This document shows, in pieces, positions 36,421 to 46,600 of a stretch of 64,000 nucleotides of DNA (within the stretch, counting starts at the first letter, position 1; every line of letters starts with the position of its first letter). Under the pieces are notes generated by a model. It saw only the letters and a list, made by a program, of their open reading frames with translations, was not told the origin of the DNA and made no database searches. A program made the translations under genes and the position numbers. The stretch spans positions 2,952,501 to 3,016,500 of the forward strand of contig NZ_MQUC01000003.1 in assembly GCF_002994045.1 (NCBI RefSeq), given 5' to 3'. This DNA comes from Nonlabens agnitus. GTDB taxonomy: Bacteria > Bacteroidota > Bacteroidia > Flavobacteriales > Flavobacteriaceae.

Positions 36421-37671
36421 TTAGCGATTCAATTCTAAACTTGCCAAAATGAATGGTCCAGTACCTTTAGGGTCGTTAGGCCTAATGATTTCTCCAACAT
36501 AGTACTCGTAAGAACCATCTCTATACGGGTTACCACCTAGTCCGGCCACACCACAAACCTGATTGAGATTGACTAGTCCATTTTCTTCAACTGTGATGAG
36601 GTTGTTGATAATCCCTTGATACGCCTTTTGGGCTACGTCCTCATATTTTTCAGGTAAGTAGCCTTTACTTACCGCTTTGGCAAATGTGTAGGTAAACATA
36701 GAGGATCCAGAAGCTTCCAGATAGTTACCATCGCGGTCGCCTTGATCGATCACTTGATACCATAGGCCAGACTCGTGTTGAACGTTTGTAATCGCTTCTG
36801 CAAACTGATTGAGGTAAGTGACTATTCTTGCATGACCTGGATGCTCTTCTGGCAAGAAGTCCAATACATCTACCATCGCCATACCATACCAGCCCATGGC
36901 TCTGGACCAGAAATGAGGTGAGTTGCCTGTTTCCTTGTTAGCCCATTGTTGTTCTTTGCTCTCGTCCCAGCCATGATATAATAATCCGGTTTCTTCATCA
37001 CGGCTATGCTTTTGAATAAGATCAAATTGCAGCACCACGTCGTCATAGATTTGCTGTACTTCAGCCTCATCATCTATATATTCTTGTGCATATCTTATAT
37101 GGAAAGGCTCTGCCATGTATAGACCGTCCAGCCACATCTGGTATGGATATACTTTTTTGTGCCAGTAACCACCGTCAGATGTTTTGGGTTGTGATTCCAT
37201 TTGATCATCCAGTGTTTGCATCGCGAGCAGGAAACGTTCTTCTTTTGTCTTAGGATATAGATAAAGCAACACATCACCAGACTTGATCATGTCTAGGTTC
37301 TGGTTGGATAACTTATAGGTTTCGATGGTACCTGTACTGTCAATGAGTTCATCTGCATAGGCATAGATGTAGTCATAATATTGTTCTTTGCCTGTTTGCT
37401 CATACACTTTCGCGCAAGCGCTAAGAACTAAACCGTTAGTATAGCTCCAACGCGGCTTTTCTTGAAAATCTAGCATGGAAGCCTTTGGCACACGTTCCAT
37501 TTCAGAAAGCATCATGCGCTCTGACCACTTGAGATCTTTAGGCACGGTCAGCTCTGCCGATTTGCTAGCTGTGGCACTGCTCTTAGAAGACTCGTCGGTA
37601 GGTTTGCAGGCAATTATAGAGGTGAACAAAAGGAATAACAGGCCCAATCGGGCAAAATCAGTACGGTCCAT
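36421..37671 (-). CDS. GH105 unsaturated galacturonyl/rhamnogalacturonyl hydrolase (lipoprotein)
   Basis: This is a 416-residue lipoprotein (signal ends SIIAC) of glycoside hydrolase family 105. Family members remove the unsaturated uronic acid left at the non-reducing end by pectate lyases. The (alpha/alpha)6-barrel motifs include WLDGLYMAEPF, with the probable catalytic Asp, HFWSRAMGWYGMAMVD, SSMFTYTFAKAV and GVAGLGGNPYRDGSYEYYVGE. The start overlaps the stop of the DUF4861 gene by one base, so the two are coupled. A degenerate palindrome copy lies at 37406-37419. Confidence 0.92.
   Translation of the reverse strand: MDRTDFARLGLLFLLFTSIIACKPTDESSKSSATASKSAELTVPKDLKWSERMMLSEMERVPKASMLDFQEKPRWSYTNGLVLSACAKVYEQTGKEQYYDYIYAYADELIDSTGTIETYKLSNQNLDMIKSGDVLLYLYPKTKEERFLLAMQTLDDQMESQPKTSDGGYWHKKVYPYQMWLDGLYMAEPFHIRYAQEYIDDEAEVQQIYDDVVLQFDLIQKHSRDEETGLLYHGWDESKEQQWANKETGNSPHFWSRAMGWYGMAMVDVLDFLPEEHPGHARIVTYLNQFAEAITNVQHESGLWYQVIDQGDRDGNYLEASGSSMFTYTFAKAVSKGYLPEKYEDVAQKAYQGIINNLITVEENGLVNLNQVCGVAGLGGNPYRDGSYEYYVGEIIRPNDPKGTGPFILASLELNR
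37406..37419. repeat. decayed copy of the dispersed palindrome
   Basis: ACTTTCGCGCAAGC is the core with two mismatches, in frame in the GH105 gene (SACAK). Confidence 0.65.
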
Positions 37672-38660
37672 TATAGGGAGTTTGTGTTTTCTAGAGTATT
37701 TAATTTCTGGTCTAGGTCAGCAAAAAAGTCTGTTTCATTTTTGATTCCATTAGGCTCTTGTTCCCAAGCACCCAAAAAATAATAAGTGAGTTCCTGAGTG
37801 GTAGGTTTGAAAATGACAAGGTGGTCGTTGACTCCTTCTTTTTGCTGTTCTACCTGACCCAAACGATAAAACAAAGCCATGCCCAATTTATCGTCATCAC
37901 TCACTAAGGTCTGGTTCCCGTATGTGGCAATGTAAGCCCACTTTGCACCTTCTTTTTTTGATAAGGGCACATTTTCAAATTTTACGATTCCCGTGCACAG
38001 GCCTTCAATTTCTCGAGAAGGTTTCAAAACGGCCTTAGTAAACCTATCACTGGCTAGGATGCTTAATTGGGTGCTGAGATTGATACTGTCGTTGCCAGTT
38101 TTCCAATTTTCATAATCAATGTGAATGGTTGATTTTCCTTCAAGATTTTCTATTACCGCAGTAGTATTGGAAACGTTTCTAAAATGCGCAACGGTGTCAT
38201 TTAAGATGCGACCGTAACCACCTATTCCCATGGATTTACCAGCCTTCAAGATGTCCTGTCCCCAGGGTTGCTCTTCATGATAGGAGTCAAATCCATCCTG
38301 ACCTACATACGGTAGCACAAGCGTGTCTACCTTTTTTCCAAATATGTCAATCGCATTGCGCCAGTCAAGATATAGCCTGTAACCTATCTGGTTATTTTCC
38401 CATCCTGGACCTTCATAACGTATGAACCACGAGTGGTCTGTATGCTCTGCAGGTACCACGAGCGTATCTACGTTTTTGAAGTAGCCTTCCATGTACTCGC
38501 GGCCTTCCCAGTAGCCACCTTCCTTTCTAGAAATCTCTGCATAGGACGTGCTTGCTGTAATTGCTTCTTGGTTTTCGTTGGTAGCCTGCTGCTCTGTTTG
38601 TTCTCGTTTACACGAAAGCGTAATCAAGATAATCATAGCTGGTAGCAATATTTTTTTCAT
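37671..38660 (-). CDS. DUF4861 lipoprotein of the pectin locus
   Basis: This 329-residue lipoprotein (signal ends ITLSC) matches the DUF4861 family by GGYWEGREYMEG, HSWFIRYEGPGWENNQIGYRLYLDWRN, DGFDSYHEEQPWGQDIL and GIGGYG. Such proteins are regularly found beside GH105 and GH28 genes and are thought to process pectin or ulvan-derived sugars, but their reaction is not established. Trp- and Asp-rich conserved stretches are consistent with sugar binding. It is cotranscribed with the GH28 gene (17 bp upstream) and the GH105 gene (1-base overlap). Confidence 0.87.
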   Translation of the reverse strand: MKKILLPAMIILITLSCKREQTEQQATNENQEAITASTSYAEISRKEGGYWEGREYMEGYFKNVDTLVVPAEHTDHSWFIRYEGPGWENNQIGYRLYLDWRNAIDIFGKKVDTLVLPYVGQDGFDSYHEEQPWGQDILKAGKSMGIGGYGRILNDTVAHFRNVSNTTAVIENLEGKSTIHIDYENWKTGNDSINLSTQLSILASDRFTKAVLKPSREIEGLCTGIVKFENVPLSKKEGAKWAYIATYGNQTLVSDDDKLGMALFYRLGQVEQQKEGVNDHLVIFKPTTQELTYYFLGAWEQEPNGIKNETDFFADLDQKLNTLENTNSL

Positions 38661-38677
38661 TTCTAAAAGATCTTGAA

Positions 38678-40108
38678 TTAGTATTTTTTACCGTTGATGG
38701 TCACATTCTCAAATTGAAGTGGCTCAGAATTCTCTACCGAAAGATCTGTATCTGCACTTTTGATGGTGATGTTTTTAAGCGTCACATTTTTGACAATATT
38801 TTCTGGTCGCCCTTTGATCAGCACTCCATATTTACCGCCATCTTCCACCGTTATGTTTTCTAGATGGATGTTTTTAATGGAAGGAATAAAGTCACCTTCT
38901 TGATTTGCATAAGTGCCATAATAAGCATTGATTCTAAGCATGGCTTCCTTAACCTTGCCTACTTTAATATCTTTTACAAAAACGTTTTCTACAAAACCAC
39001 CTCTAAGAGTATTGGTTTTGATACGTATGGCTCGATCCAGCTCTGGACTGTCCATGGTACAATTTCTCACATATACATTGCGAACTCCAGCAGATATCTC
39101 ACTGCCCATCACAACACCACCATGTCCATCCTTCATGTCGCAGTTTTCTACGACAATATTCTCACTGGGAATATTGACCTGACGCCCATCGTTATTCCTA
39201 CCAGACTTTATTGCGATACAGTCATCACCGGTATCAAACGTACAGTTTGTGATATGAACATTTTTTGCATACTCTGGATCACAGCCATCATTGTTGGGTC
39301 CATGACTATTAATGGTTACTCCATCAACCGTAACATTGTTAGATTTGATAGGGTGAATTACCCAGAATGGAGCATTTAAAATCGTGACACCTTCAATAAG
39401 TACATTTTCACAACCAAATGGCTGAATAAATTGCGGACGTAATTGATGCCCTTCACCAAAGACACGCTCACTGACAGGTTTGTTTTTATCAGAGAATGCC
39501 CATAATCGTGGTAGGTTATGATCGTCACCTTGTTTAGGTTCTCCTTCTACATATCCATATTCTTCTTTGCCGGCCCATTTCCACCAGTTCGCGTTATTCG
39601 CTTGTCCATCAAATACGCCTTTGCCTGTAATGGCAATATTTTTCTCTTTATAGGAATAGATGAGTGGCGAGTAATTCATCAATTCCTGGCCTTCATAAGA
39701 TGTATGAACCAATGGAGTGAAGTCTTTTGTTTCCGTAGAAAATAAAACGACAGCTCCATCTTCTAGGTGTAGATTGACATTGCTTTTTAAATAAATGGCG
39801 CCCGTCAGGAACTTTCCGCTAGGTATTAGGACAGTACCGCCACCGGCAGCGTTACACTCTTCTATTGCCAGTTTAATGGCAACTGTGTTTTTCGTAACGC
39901 CATCTGCTACGGCTCCATAATCCAAAATATTAAAGGTGGCCTCAGGAAAGGTAGGTATGATGATATCCTCAATGATTTGATCTGCAGCAGCAAAATTATC
40001 GACGGCTGTATTGTCTTTAGTAATTGATGTCTTACAGCTTAAAAGCGTAAGGAACGATAGCAGGGTCAACAAATAAATCTTGAGATTAGAAGTTTGGTTT
40101 TTAAACAT
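38678..40108 (-). CDS. GH28 polygalacturonase (lipoprotein)
   Basis: This is a 476-residue lipoprotein (signal ends LLSC) of family GH28, hydrolysing alpha-1,4-galacturonan. The right-handed beta-helix carries all four GH28 hallmarks: NNDGCD (NTD-like), TGDDCIAIKSG, GHGGVVMGSE and RIKTN, supplying the catalytic aspartates, the histidine and the substrate Arg/Lys. The N-terminal FNILDYGAVADGVTKNTVAI is typical of exo-acting relatives. It heads the GH28-DUF4861-GH105 unit. No LacI-type operator is visible in its own 103-bp upstream region, which contains the susCDE terminator. Confidence 0.93.
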   Translation of the reverse strand: MFKNQTSNLKIYLLTLLSFLTLLSCKTSITKDNTAVDNFAAADQIIEDIIIPTFPEATFNILDYGAVADGVTKNTVAIKLAIEECNAAGGGTVLIPSGKFLTGAIYLKSNVNLHLEDGAVVLFSTETKDFTPLVHTSYEGQELMNYSPLIYSYKEKNIAITGKGVFDGQANNANWWKWAGKEEYGYVEGEPKQGDDHNLPRLWAFSDKNKPVSERVFGEGHQLRPQFIQPFGCENVLIEGVTILNAPFWVIHPIKSNNVTVDGVTINSHGPNNDGCDPEYAKNVHITNCTFDTGDDCIAIKSGRNNDGRQVNIPSENIVVENCDMKDGHGGVVMGSEISAGVRNVYVRNCTMDSPELDRAIRIKTNTLRGGFVENVFVKDIKVGKVKEAMLRINAYYGTYANQEGDFIPSIKNIHLENITVEDGGKYGVLIKGRPENIVKNVTLKNITIKSADTDLSVENSEPLQFENVTINGKKY

Positions 40109-40151
40109 GGGCTTTTTGTCAATTATGGGCTTTTAGAAAATTAGCTTAATT

Positions 40152-40185
40152 AAAAAGAGGTATGCATAAAATGGATACCTCTTTT
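40152..40185 (-). terminator. terminator after the SusE-position gene
   Basis: AAAAGAGGTAT pairs with ATACCTCTTTT (11 bp, 11-base loop), with a T run on the minus strand. It separates susCDE from the GH28 unit. Confidence 0.85.
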
Positions 40186-40211
40186 CATTGCTAACTCATT
40201 TTAAAAATTAT

Positions 40212-41774
40212 TTATCGCAACCATCTAGGGTCACCTATATTATTGTCAATTAAGGTCTGGTTAGACACGCTGAAGTTTCCTTCTTCCACATTCTCAAATT
40301 CTGGATCTAGAGTAAAGTAGGTTGAAGTAGCATCAAAAACAGTATTACCGGCATCATAGAAACCTTCTGCATTGAAATAATTGTTGTTGTCAAATAGAGT
40401 GTTCGGGTCTGTTCTACTTTGGTTAGAGTAGTATGCCGATGTTTGAGCAAACAGATTGTTTCTCACGGTTATGGTGTTTGTTTCAAAGCGCACGTATAGA
40501 ATTCTGTCTGACGTGTCAGAAACGCCATATAACGTACAGTTTTCTAAAAGCACGTTGATGTTAGTGGTGCCGTTAGAATCACCAGCAGCATCCAACCTTA
40601 AAAAGTCACGTCCAGGAGCACAATTATTGAAAGTACTGTTGGTAACAGCAGTATCCAATACATCTGAATTTCTAAAATCGATGAAGTCTCCACCTGAGGT
40701 AAGAACGTCTGTTACTATACAGTTGTTAACGGTAAGGGATTGTAAGATCGCTCCAGTTTGATTGCCTGCAACAAACGACCTATTATAGTCGTGAACATTA
40801 CAGCCATCAAGAACCAATGTATTAAAGGCACCAGCGCCAGTGTATCGTACAGTATCTGTAAGATCTGTGGCTATGTCACCAGATAGGTCTAAGTCGATTA
40901 AATTCACATCAGTTGCGCCTCCAACAATAGAGATGCTTACTTTGAGCAACGGTTTGTCATAGCTTAGGAGACCTCTAATGGTCAGGGATTTGTCCAGAGT
41001 AATTGTTCCTACTTGATCTGTGTAATCGCCAGCTTCTAAAAGCAGAACGTCACCAGGGTTGGCATCAGCTACTTTTTGAAAAAGATCATCAGCAGGAGTT
41101 ACCACGTTTCCAGAATTGGCATCAACCTCTGTTGTAAAGTCTATAATTCCCCTAATGTTATTTCCATTTAAAAGAGTAGCTCTATATTGGGTTTCTCCGG
41201 TTAGACCTGTAATTATAGCTGTCCCTTCAATCACTTCTTGTGGTGTGATTTCACGAGTAATAGGATTGTTACTTTCTCTGTTCAGGATTATTGTAGTAAC
41301 GGTACTATTGGGAACCCATCTCAATAAAGCTTGGTTAGCCATGATGTCTCCATCTTGGGTAGGTAAAAATATCTGCTCTGTTAAGGTTTGCGCGATAACT
41401 GCCGTCGAATATTTTGAATCCTCGAGCCCTCTAGAACTCACCGCTTTTACTCTAACATAATAAAGGGTTTCTGCTGCTAGTAGAATTCTAACAGGAAGCT
41501 CGTTAAAGGTGACTTCTCTAGATTCGGTCAACGTACCAAAATTAGGGTCTTCACTAACCTCTACAATGTAGTCATTTACATTCTCGTCCGCATTCCAGGT
41601 TAGCTCTACTGTCGTTTGAGTTCTTATCTGAGCTCGAACGTTCACAGGAGCAAATTCTCTTTTAACGTTTAGCTCTGTGATTAATTCATCATCATCCGTA
41701 CAATTGGTGGTCACTAAAAGGAACAATAGTGCTCCTAAAAAGATTTTAAAGACCTTTGTGGTTTTATTCATCAT
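40212..41774 (-). CDS. SusE-position surface lipoprotein (FN3, DUF4957, DUF5123)
   Basis: This is a 520-residue outer-membrane lipoprotein (signal ends VTTNC) in the place SusE/SusF hold in other loci. One or more fibronectin-III-like domains (about 36-210, TTVELTWNADENVNDYIVEV) are followed by a beta-helical part with DUF4957-like and DUF5123-like sequence. The latter includes NNYFNAEGFYD and a proline-rich end GDPRWLR. It should bind pectin on the cell surface rather than cleave it. It lies 27 bp after susD and is followed by a terminator. Confidence 0.83.
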   Translation of the reverse strand: MMNKTTKVFKIFLGALLFLLVTTNCTDDDELITELNVKREFAPVNVRAQIRTQTTVELTWNADENVNDYIVEVSEDPNFGTLTESREVTFNELPVRILLAAETLYYVRVKAVSSRGLEDSKYSTAVIAQTLTEQIFLPTQDGDIMANQALLRWVPNSTVTTIILNRESNNPITREITPQEVIEGTAIITGLTGETQYRATLLNGNNIRGIIDFTTEVDANSGNVVTPADDLFQKVADANPGDVLLLEAGDYTDQVGTITLDKSLTIRGLLSYDKPLLKVSISIVGGATDVNLIDLDLSGDIATDLTDTVRYTGAGAFNTLVLDGCNVHDYNRSFVAGNQTGAILQSLTVNNCIVTDVLTSGGDFIDFRNSDVLDTAVTNSTFNNCAPGRDFLRLDAAGDSNGTTNINVLLENCTLYGVSDTSDRILYVRFETNTITVRNNLFAQTSAYYSNQSRTDPNTLFDNNNYFNAEGFYDAGNTVFDATSTYFTLDPEFENVEEGNFSVSNQTLIDNNIGDPRWLR

Positions 41775-41801
41775 AATAACTCGTTATTAGTTTGTTGACG
41801 T

Positions 41802-43589
41802 TTAGTATCCGTAATCGTTGGTTAATTGACCGTTGCTACCGTCAATGAAAGTTTGCCAGATAGGCCAGAACTGTCGGTCATCTGGATCAACACCTTCCTT
41901 AAACAAGCTGTTTACTTCTACATCTGTCAATGTCGTCCAATCAAAAGCTGAAAATTCTGGACCTGGTTGTTGGGTCTCACCTCTGTTTAGTCCATATATT
42001 TCCAATGTTTCATTATCCTCAGCATATCTAAAGTAAACCGTGGTCGGGACATCTGCATATTCTCCTGATCGCGTTTGAAGGTTTCCTAATTTTACTTTTG
42101 CTTCTCTTAAATTTTCACCTAGTAAATTCCACCGAATGAGGTTTTGTTTTCTTTCTGCCTCACCAGTGAATTCAAATTTATTTTCTTGGACGATAGCGTC
42201 AAACATTGCCTGTTGTGAATTTAAATTATCCACATAGCCGTCCACTTTCTGCGCTTGTAAAGCAGATGGGAATGCTCTTCTACGAACTTCTTTCAAGTAT
42301 GGAGCAGCTGCACCTGGGCCTTGCAATTCATTGGCAGCCTCTGCAGCTATAAGTAAGACTTCTGCATAACGCATGTAAATCTTATTAACTCCATCATCAT
42401 TAGTTGATGTAACATATCTATTCATCCATTCATAACGATACTTTCCAAAATACCACGTGTTGAGTCCTACAAGCTCTTGTTTTGCAAAACCATCTATTGG
42501 TATACCCCATTGGTATGGAATACACGTAATATCTCTACGTAAATCATCTTCATCGTAATCGTAGAATAGGTTAGGTAATGGGCCAGCGATACCACCACGT
42601 GCCTGACCAGTATGTTGGTCTACTCCACGATGTCTAATCGCAAAAGAAAAAAGCATTCGGCCTCTACCTGCCGCAAAAGGTATTTCCCAGAGTGACTCTC
42701 TGCCTGCACTCAAGACTTCTTCATTATAATTTCTCCAAAGTGTTTCAAAAGACGATGATAGCTGAACTCGCCCACTAGTAATTACTGTGTCTGCCTCTCT
42801 CAATGCTAAAGTATACATGTTAGTCACCGAAAGCTCTGGATCGTTGGATCTCCTTACTCCATCAGGATACTGTTGAAATCCACTAGCGACCATCGCTAGG
42901 CGCGCTCTTAGAGACTTTACAAAAGCTTTGTTCACTCTTTCAACGGAAGTTGTAAGTGAATTTTCATTAGGCCAAGCTACCAGTTCCGAAGCCTCAGCGA
43001 GATCATCTAATAGTCGTTTGTAGATCTCATCTCTATTAGTTTTAGGAAGATATAGAGTTTCTGGGGTAATAGGTTCAAATCTGGCAGGGACATCACCCCA
43101 AGCTTTCATTAGGTCCGCATAATAAACAGCTCTGTAGGTTAAGGCTTCACCTAAAAGCTGACCTAAATCCTCATTTACATCAGTATTCCCAAAGCTGCGA
43201 AGCCCTTTGATACAAATATTAGCACGCTCGATACCCAAATACATTTGAGCCCACGCATTGTTTTCGGTATTCATCTGCGAATTGGTAGGTTCTGCATCAT
43301 AGATCATCAATTCGCCCGTTGGGTTATTTGCTTCGTCAGAATTATAATTCCATTCCGCATCGGTATTAAATCCATAGTATGGTAGAAACCTACCTCTATA
43401 CGAGTTGGTCTGCCCCATAGGCTCCAATATTCCATCAACAGCACCCTTTGCCAAATCGAACGTGGAAAATATTACGGATTCATTCAAGGTCGATTGCGCT
43501 GGAGCTTCCAAAAACTCTCCTTCAACATCCTCGCAAGAACTTAAAAGACTGATGGTAAATATTACTATAGCAAGTTTTATATATTTCAT
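41802..43589 (-). CDS. SusD/RagB-family surface glycan-binding lipoprotein
   Basis: This is a 595-residue SusD-type lipoprotein (signal ends LLSSC). It lids the SusC porin and binds oligosaccharides on the cell surface. Visible are the N-terminal TPR-like helices (NAWAQMYLGIERANICIKGL, LLGEALTYRAVYYADLMKAWGDVPARFEP), typical of SusD, and the late RYAEVLLIAAEAANEL and FEFTGEAERKQNLIRW. It lies 18 bp after susC in the same operon. The presumed ligand is a galacturonan fragment, inferred from the neighbours. Confidence 0.95.
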   Translation of the reverse strand: MKYIKLAIVIFTISLLSSCEDVEGEFLEAPAQSTLNESVIFSTFDLAKGAVDGILEPMGQTNSYRGRFLPYYGFNTDAEWNYNSDEANNPTGELMIYDAEPTNSQMNTENNAWAQMYLGIERANICIKGLRSFGNTDVNEDLGQLLGEALTYRAVYYADLMKAWGDVPARFEPITPETLYLPKTNRDEIYKRLLDDLAEASELVAWPNENSLTTSVERVNKAFVKSLRARLAMVASGFQQYPDGVRRSNDPELSVTNMYTLALREADTVITSGRVQLSSSFETLWRNYNEEVLSAGRESLWEIPFAAGRGRMLFSFAIRHRGVDQHTGQARGGIAGPLPNLFYDYDEDDLRRDITCIPYQWGIPIDGFAKQELVGLNTWYFGKYRYEWMNRYVTSTNDDGVNKIYMRYAEVLLIAAEAANELQGPGAAAPYLKEVRRRAFPSALQAQKVDGYVDNLNSQQAMFDAIVQENKFEFTGEAERKQNLIRWNLLGENLREAKVKLGNLQTRSGEYADVPTTVYFRYAEDNETLEIYGLNRGETQQPGPEFSAFDWTTLTDVEVNSLFKEGVDPDDRQFWPIWQTFIDGSNGQLTNDYGY

Positions 43590-43607
43590 CTTTTGTAAAA
43601 TGTTTAA

Positions 43608-46600
43608 TTAGAAATTAAGATTAAGTCCGAACACGATTTGTCTGCTTCTAGGGTAGGGAGAAAAGTCTACACCTGGAGTAAGAGGCGTTCTTCTTCGAGT
43701 TGAAACCTCTGGATCAAGACCCGAATAATTAGTAAGTATAAATACGTTGCTGGCTGTAGCATAAAACCTAACCTTGGTAAGCCCGTAGTTTGAAATGATC
43801 GTTTCTGGTAATGTATAACCTAAACTCAAGGTGTTCAAACGTAAGAATGATCCATCTTCAACTGCCCAATCGCTGAATACAAAGTTATTCGAGAACGGTG
43901 ACCACATGGTTGTGTTTGCATTTAAAGCTGCAAGTTCCTGAGGATCTTGTACGAGTAAACCCGTTTCAGGATTTAAATTAGTCCATCTCACACCGTCTGC
44001 TTGCATCGTGCTTAAATTTCTATATTGACTATTTAAGTTTGATGTTGTGAATTCAATTTTATTGGCATTGTAGACATCATTCCCAATGCTGAAGTTAAAA
44101 GCAGCGGTTAAATCAAAACCATAAGCATTGGCATTTAAAGTAAAACCACCTACGGCGTCTGGATTTGCATCACCTATGATCGTTCGATCGTCAACATCTA
44201 CCACTCCGTCACCGTTGATATCTTTCAACTTCATGTTTCCTGGTCTTGGAGTTCCTACAATACCTTCATTGCTTGGAACACCATCAATCAAGGTGTAAGG
44301 TTCGGCAGCAGTTGGGTCATAAGTGAAATCGTCAATCTCGTATCTTCCGTCACTTTGATAACCATACATAATTCCTATGGGTTGGCCTACCTGAACTAGG
44401 TAATCGTTCCCAATTTGAGAGGATGCCCAATTGGTGTTTGCTCCAAAGTTTATTAGATCACCTCCTAATGAATTGATCCTGTTGTTATTAAATCCTATGT
44501 TAAACGAAAGGTCTGCTCCATAATCTTGCTCATTGAATAGTGTATAGTTCAATGTCAACTCTATACCAGAATTCTGAACTTCTCCCAAATTCCTGAATTG
44601 ACTGATATATCCGGTTCCAGGTATTGGGAAATTAACTAATAGATCTTTTGTTAGATTTTTGTAAACCTCTGCGGTTCCTGAAAAGCGACCATTGAACAGT
44701 GTGAAGTCTAAACCAGCATTTTGTGTTACCGTTGTTTCCCATTTTAAATCTGGATTAAACAATGTTCGAGATGTAGACCAGTAATCTGTAATGTTATTTA
44801 AGTAGTTTGTGTCGTTAGATTCAAAGGTTTGAACTGCTTGATTAGGAGGAATGTTGTTGTTACCTACAGCACCATAACTAACTCTTAGTTTCAAGTTGTC
44901 AACCCAATCTACCTCGTTTAAAAAATTCTCTTGGTCTAACTTCCAAGCTACGGCTGCTGATGGAAAGTAACCCCATCGATTACCCTTAGCAAATTTGCTA
45001 GAACCGTCTGCTCTAAAAGTAGCGGTTAGCAAATAACGATTTAGAAAACTATAGTTGGCGCGACCAAAGAAGGATAGTAGCTTATCATCTGCACTAATGA
45101 AGTTATCTACTAGATTTGGTGACCCTTGAGTGGTTAAACTCACAGCATTATTAAAATCAAAATCAGCTGGGTAGCCATTTATTTCTGTTGTAGTACGCGT
45201 GTCTTTATTGATGATGATTTCTTCCCCAACCAATAGCTGTAAACGATGATCATTATTCAAAAACTTTTCGAAATCATAGTTTAAGGTATTCGCATTTCTG
45301 AACGATTCTCGTTTGCGATCAGAAAAGATCAAGGATGGAAGTCCAAGATTCTCTACCGAAGGAACGTTATTGGAATAGTAGGTAGAACGACCGTAGAAAC
45401 GGAAATCCTGATCATTTCTAAAATCTATACCAAAGTCAGACTGAAGCTTAAGATTATCTATAATTTCCCAACCTAAACCTCCTAGCAGATTGTAATTCCT
45501 TCTCAATTGTTGTCTTTGATTATCAGCAACTGATACTAATGGGTTGACTAGGTAACCAGCTAACGCCTCATCAGTATTAGTTGTCGTAATTCCTGGAAGA
45601 GGAATAGGAGAGTATCCAACACTGTTTCTCAATCGAGCATCAGCAGATGAGAATTCATTCTGCTCATTTGCACCACCACCATTGATCTCTGTATCTGAAT
45701 ACCTTATGGTAAATGATAGATCAATTTTTTCACTGGCTTCACTTCTCAAGGCTAGCGATAAGTTGTCACGCTTAAAATCAGATCCTATTTGTATGGCTTT
45801 TTGATCAAAATGCGCATAGTTGAAATTAAAGTTAATAGCATCTGATCCGCCTCTTATGGCAAAGTCTCTGCTATTAAGTGTACCTTGTTCGCCATACACT
45901 TGCTTTTGCCAGTCATTGCCTTTAAGACCAATATATTGATCATAATCTTGCCACTCACCAAAGAATCTTTCATAAGATTCTGGAAGGTCCCTCAACAAGG
46001 CATATTCACGTTGCCATAAAACGAAGTCATCAGGCTGAAGGACATCAATAGTATTAGCAATTTTACTATAACCAAAATAGGCATTAGCATTCACACTAAT
46101 TTTTCCTGCTTTTCCTTTTTTGGTAGTCACGAGAACAACTCCATTTGCTCCTCGAGAACCATAAATTGCTGTTGCAGATGCGTCTTTAAGAACGCTAATT
46201 GTATCGATATCTGTTGGAGAAATGTCATTTAAACTGTTGATAGGGAAACCATCAACAATAACTAAAGGTGAACTATCTTGTGTTAGAGAGCCTGCGCCAC
46301 GTACTCTAATGTTGATTTCTGCATCTGGAGAACCTTCTGATGATGAAATCTGTACACCAGCCAATCGTCCCGTTAAGGCTTCAGCTACATTAGAAATAGG
46401 TTGTTTAGTCAGTGCTTCACCACCTACAGATACCACAGAACCTGTCAAATCTGATTTTTTAACACTGCCATATCCTATGATCACAATCTCATCTAATGAT
46501 TCAGTGCTAGGATCAAGAGAGACAGTGATGGAGCTTTCATTAGCTATAGAAACTTCTTTACTCAAATACCCTACGTAAGAGAACACCAGAATCGGATTCT

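Noticed and set aside
38864..39379. 171-codon plus-strand frame
   Set aside because: It is a shadow of the GH28 gene on the opposite strand.
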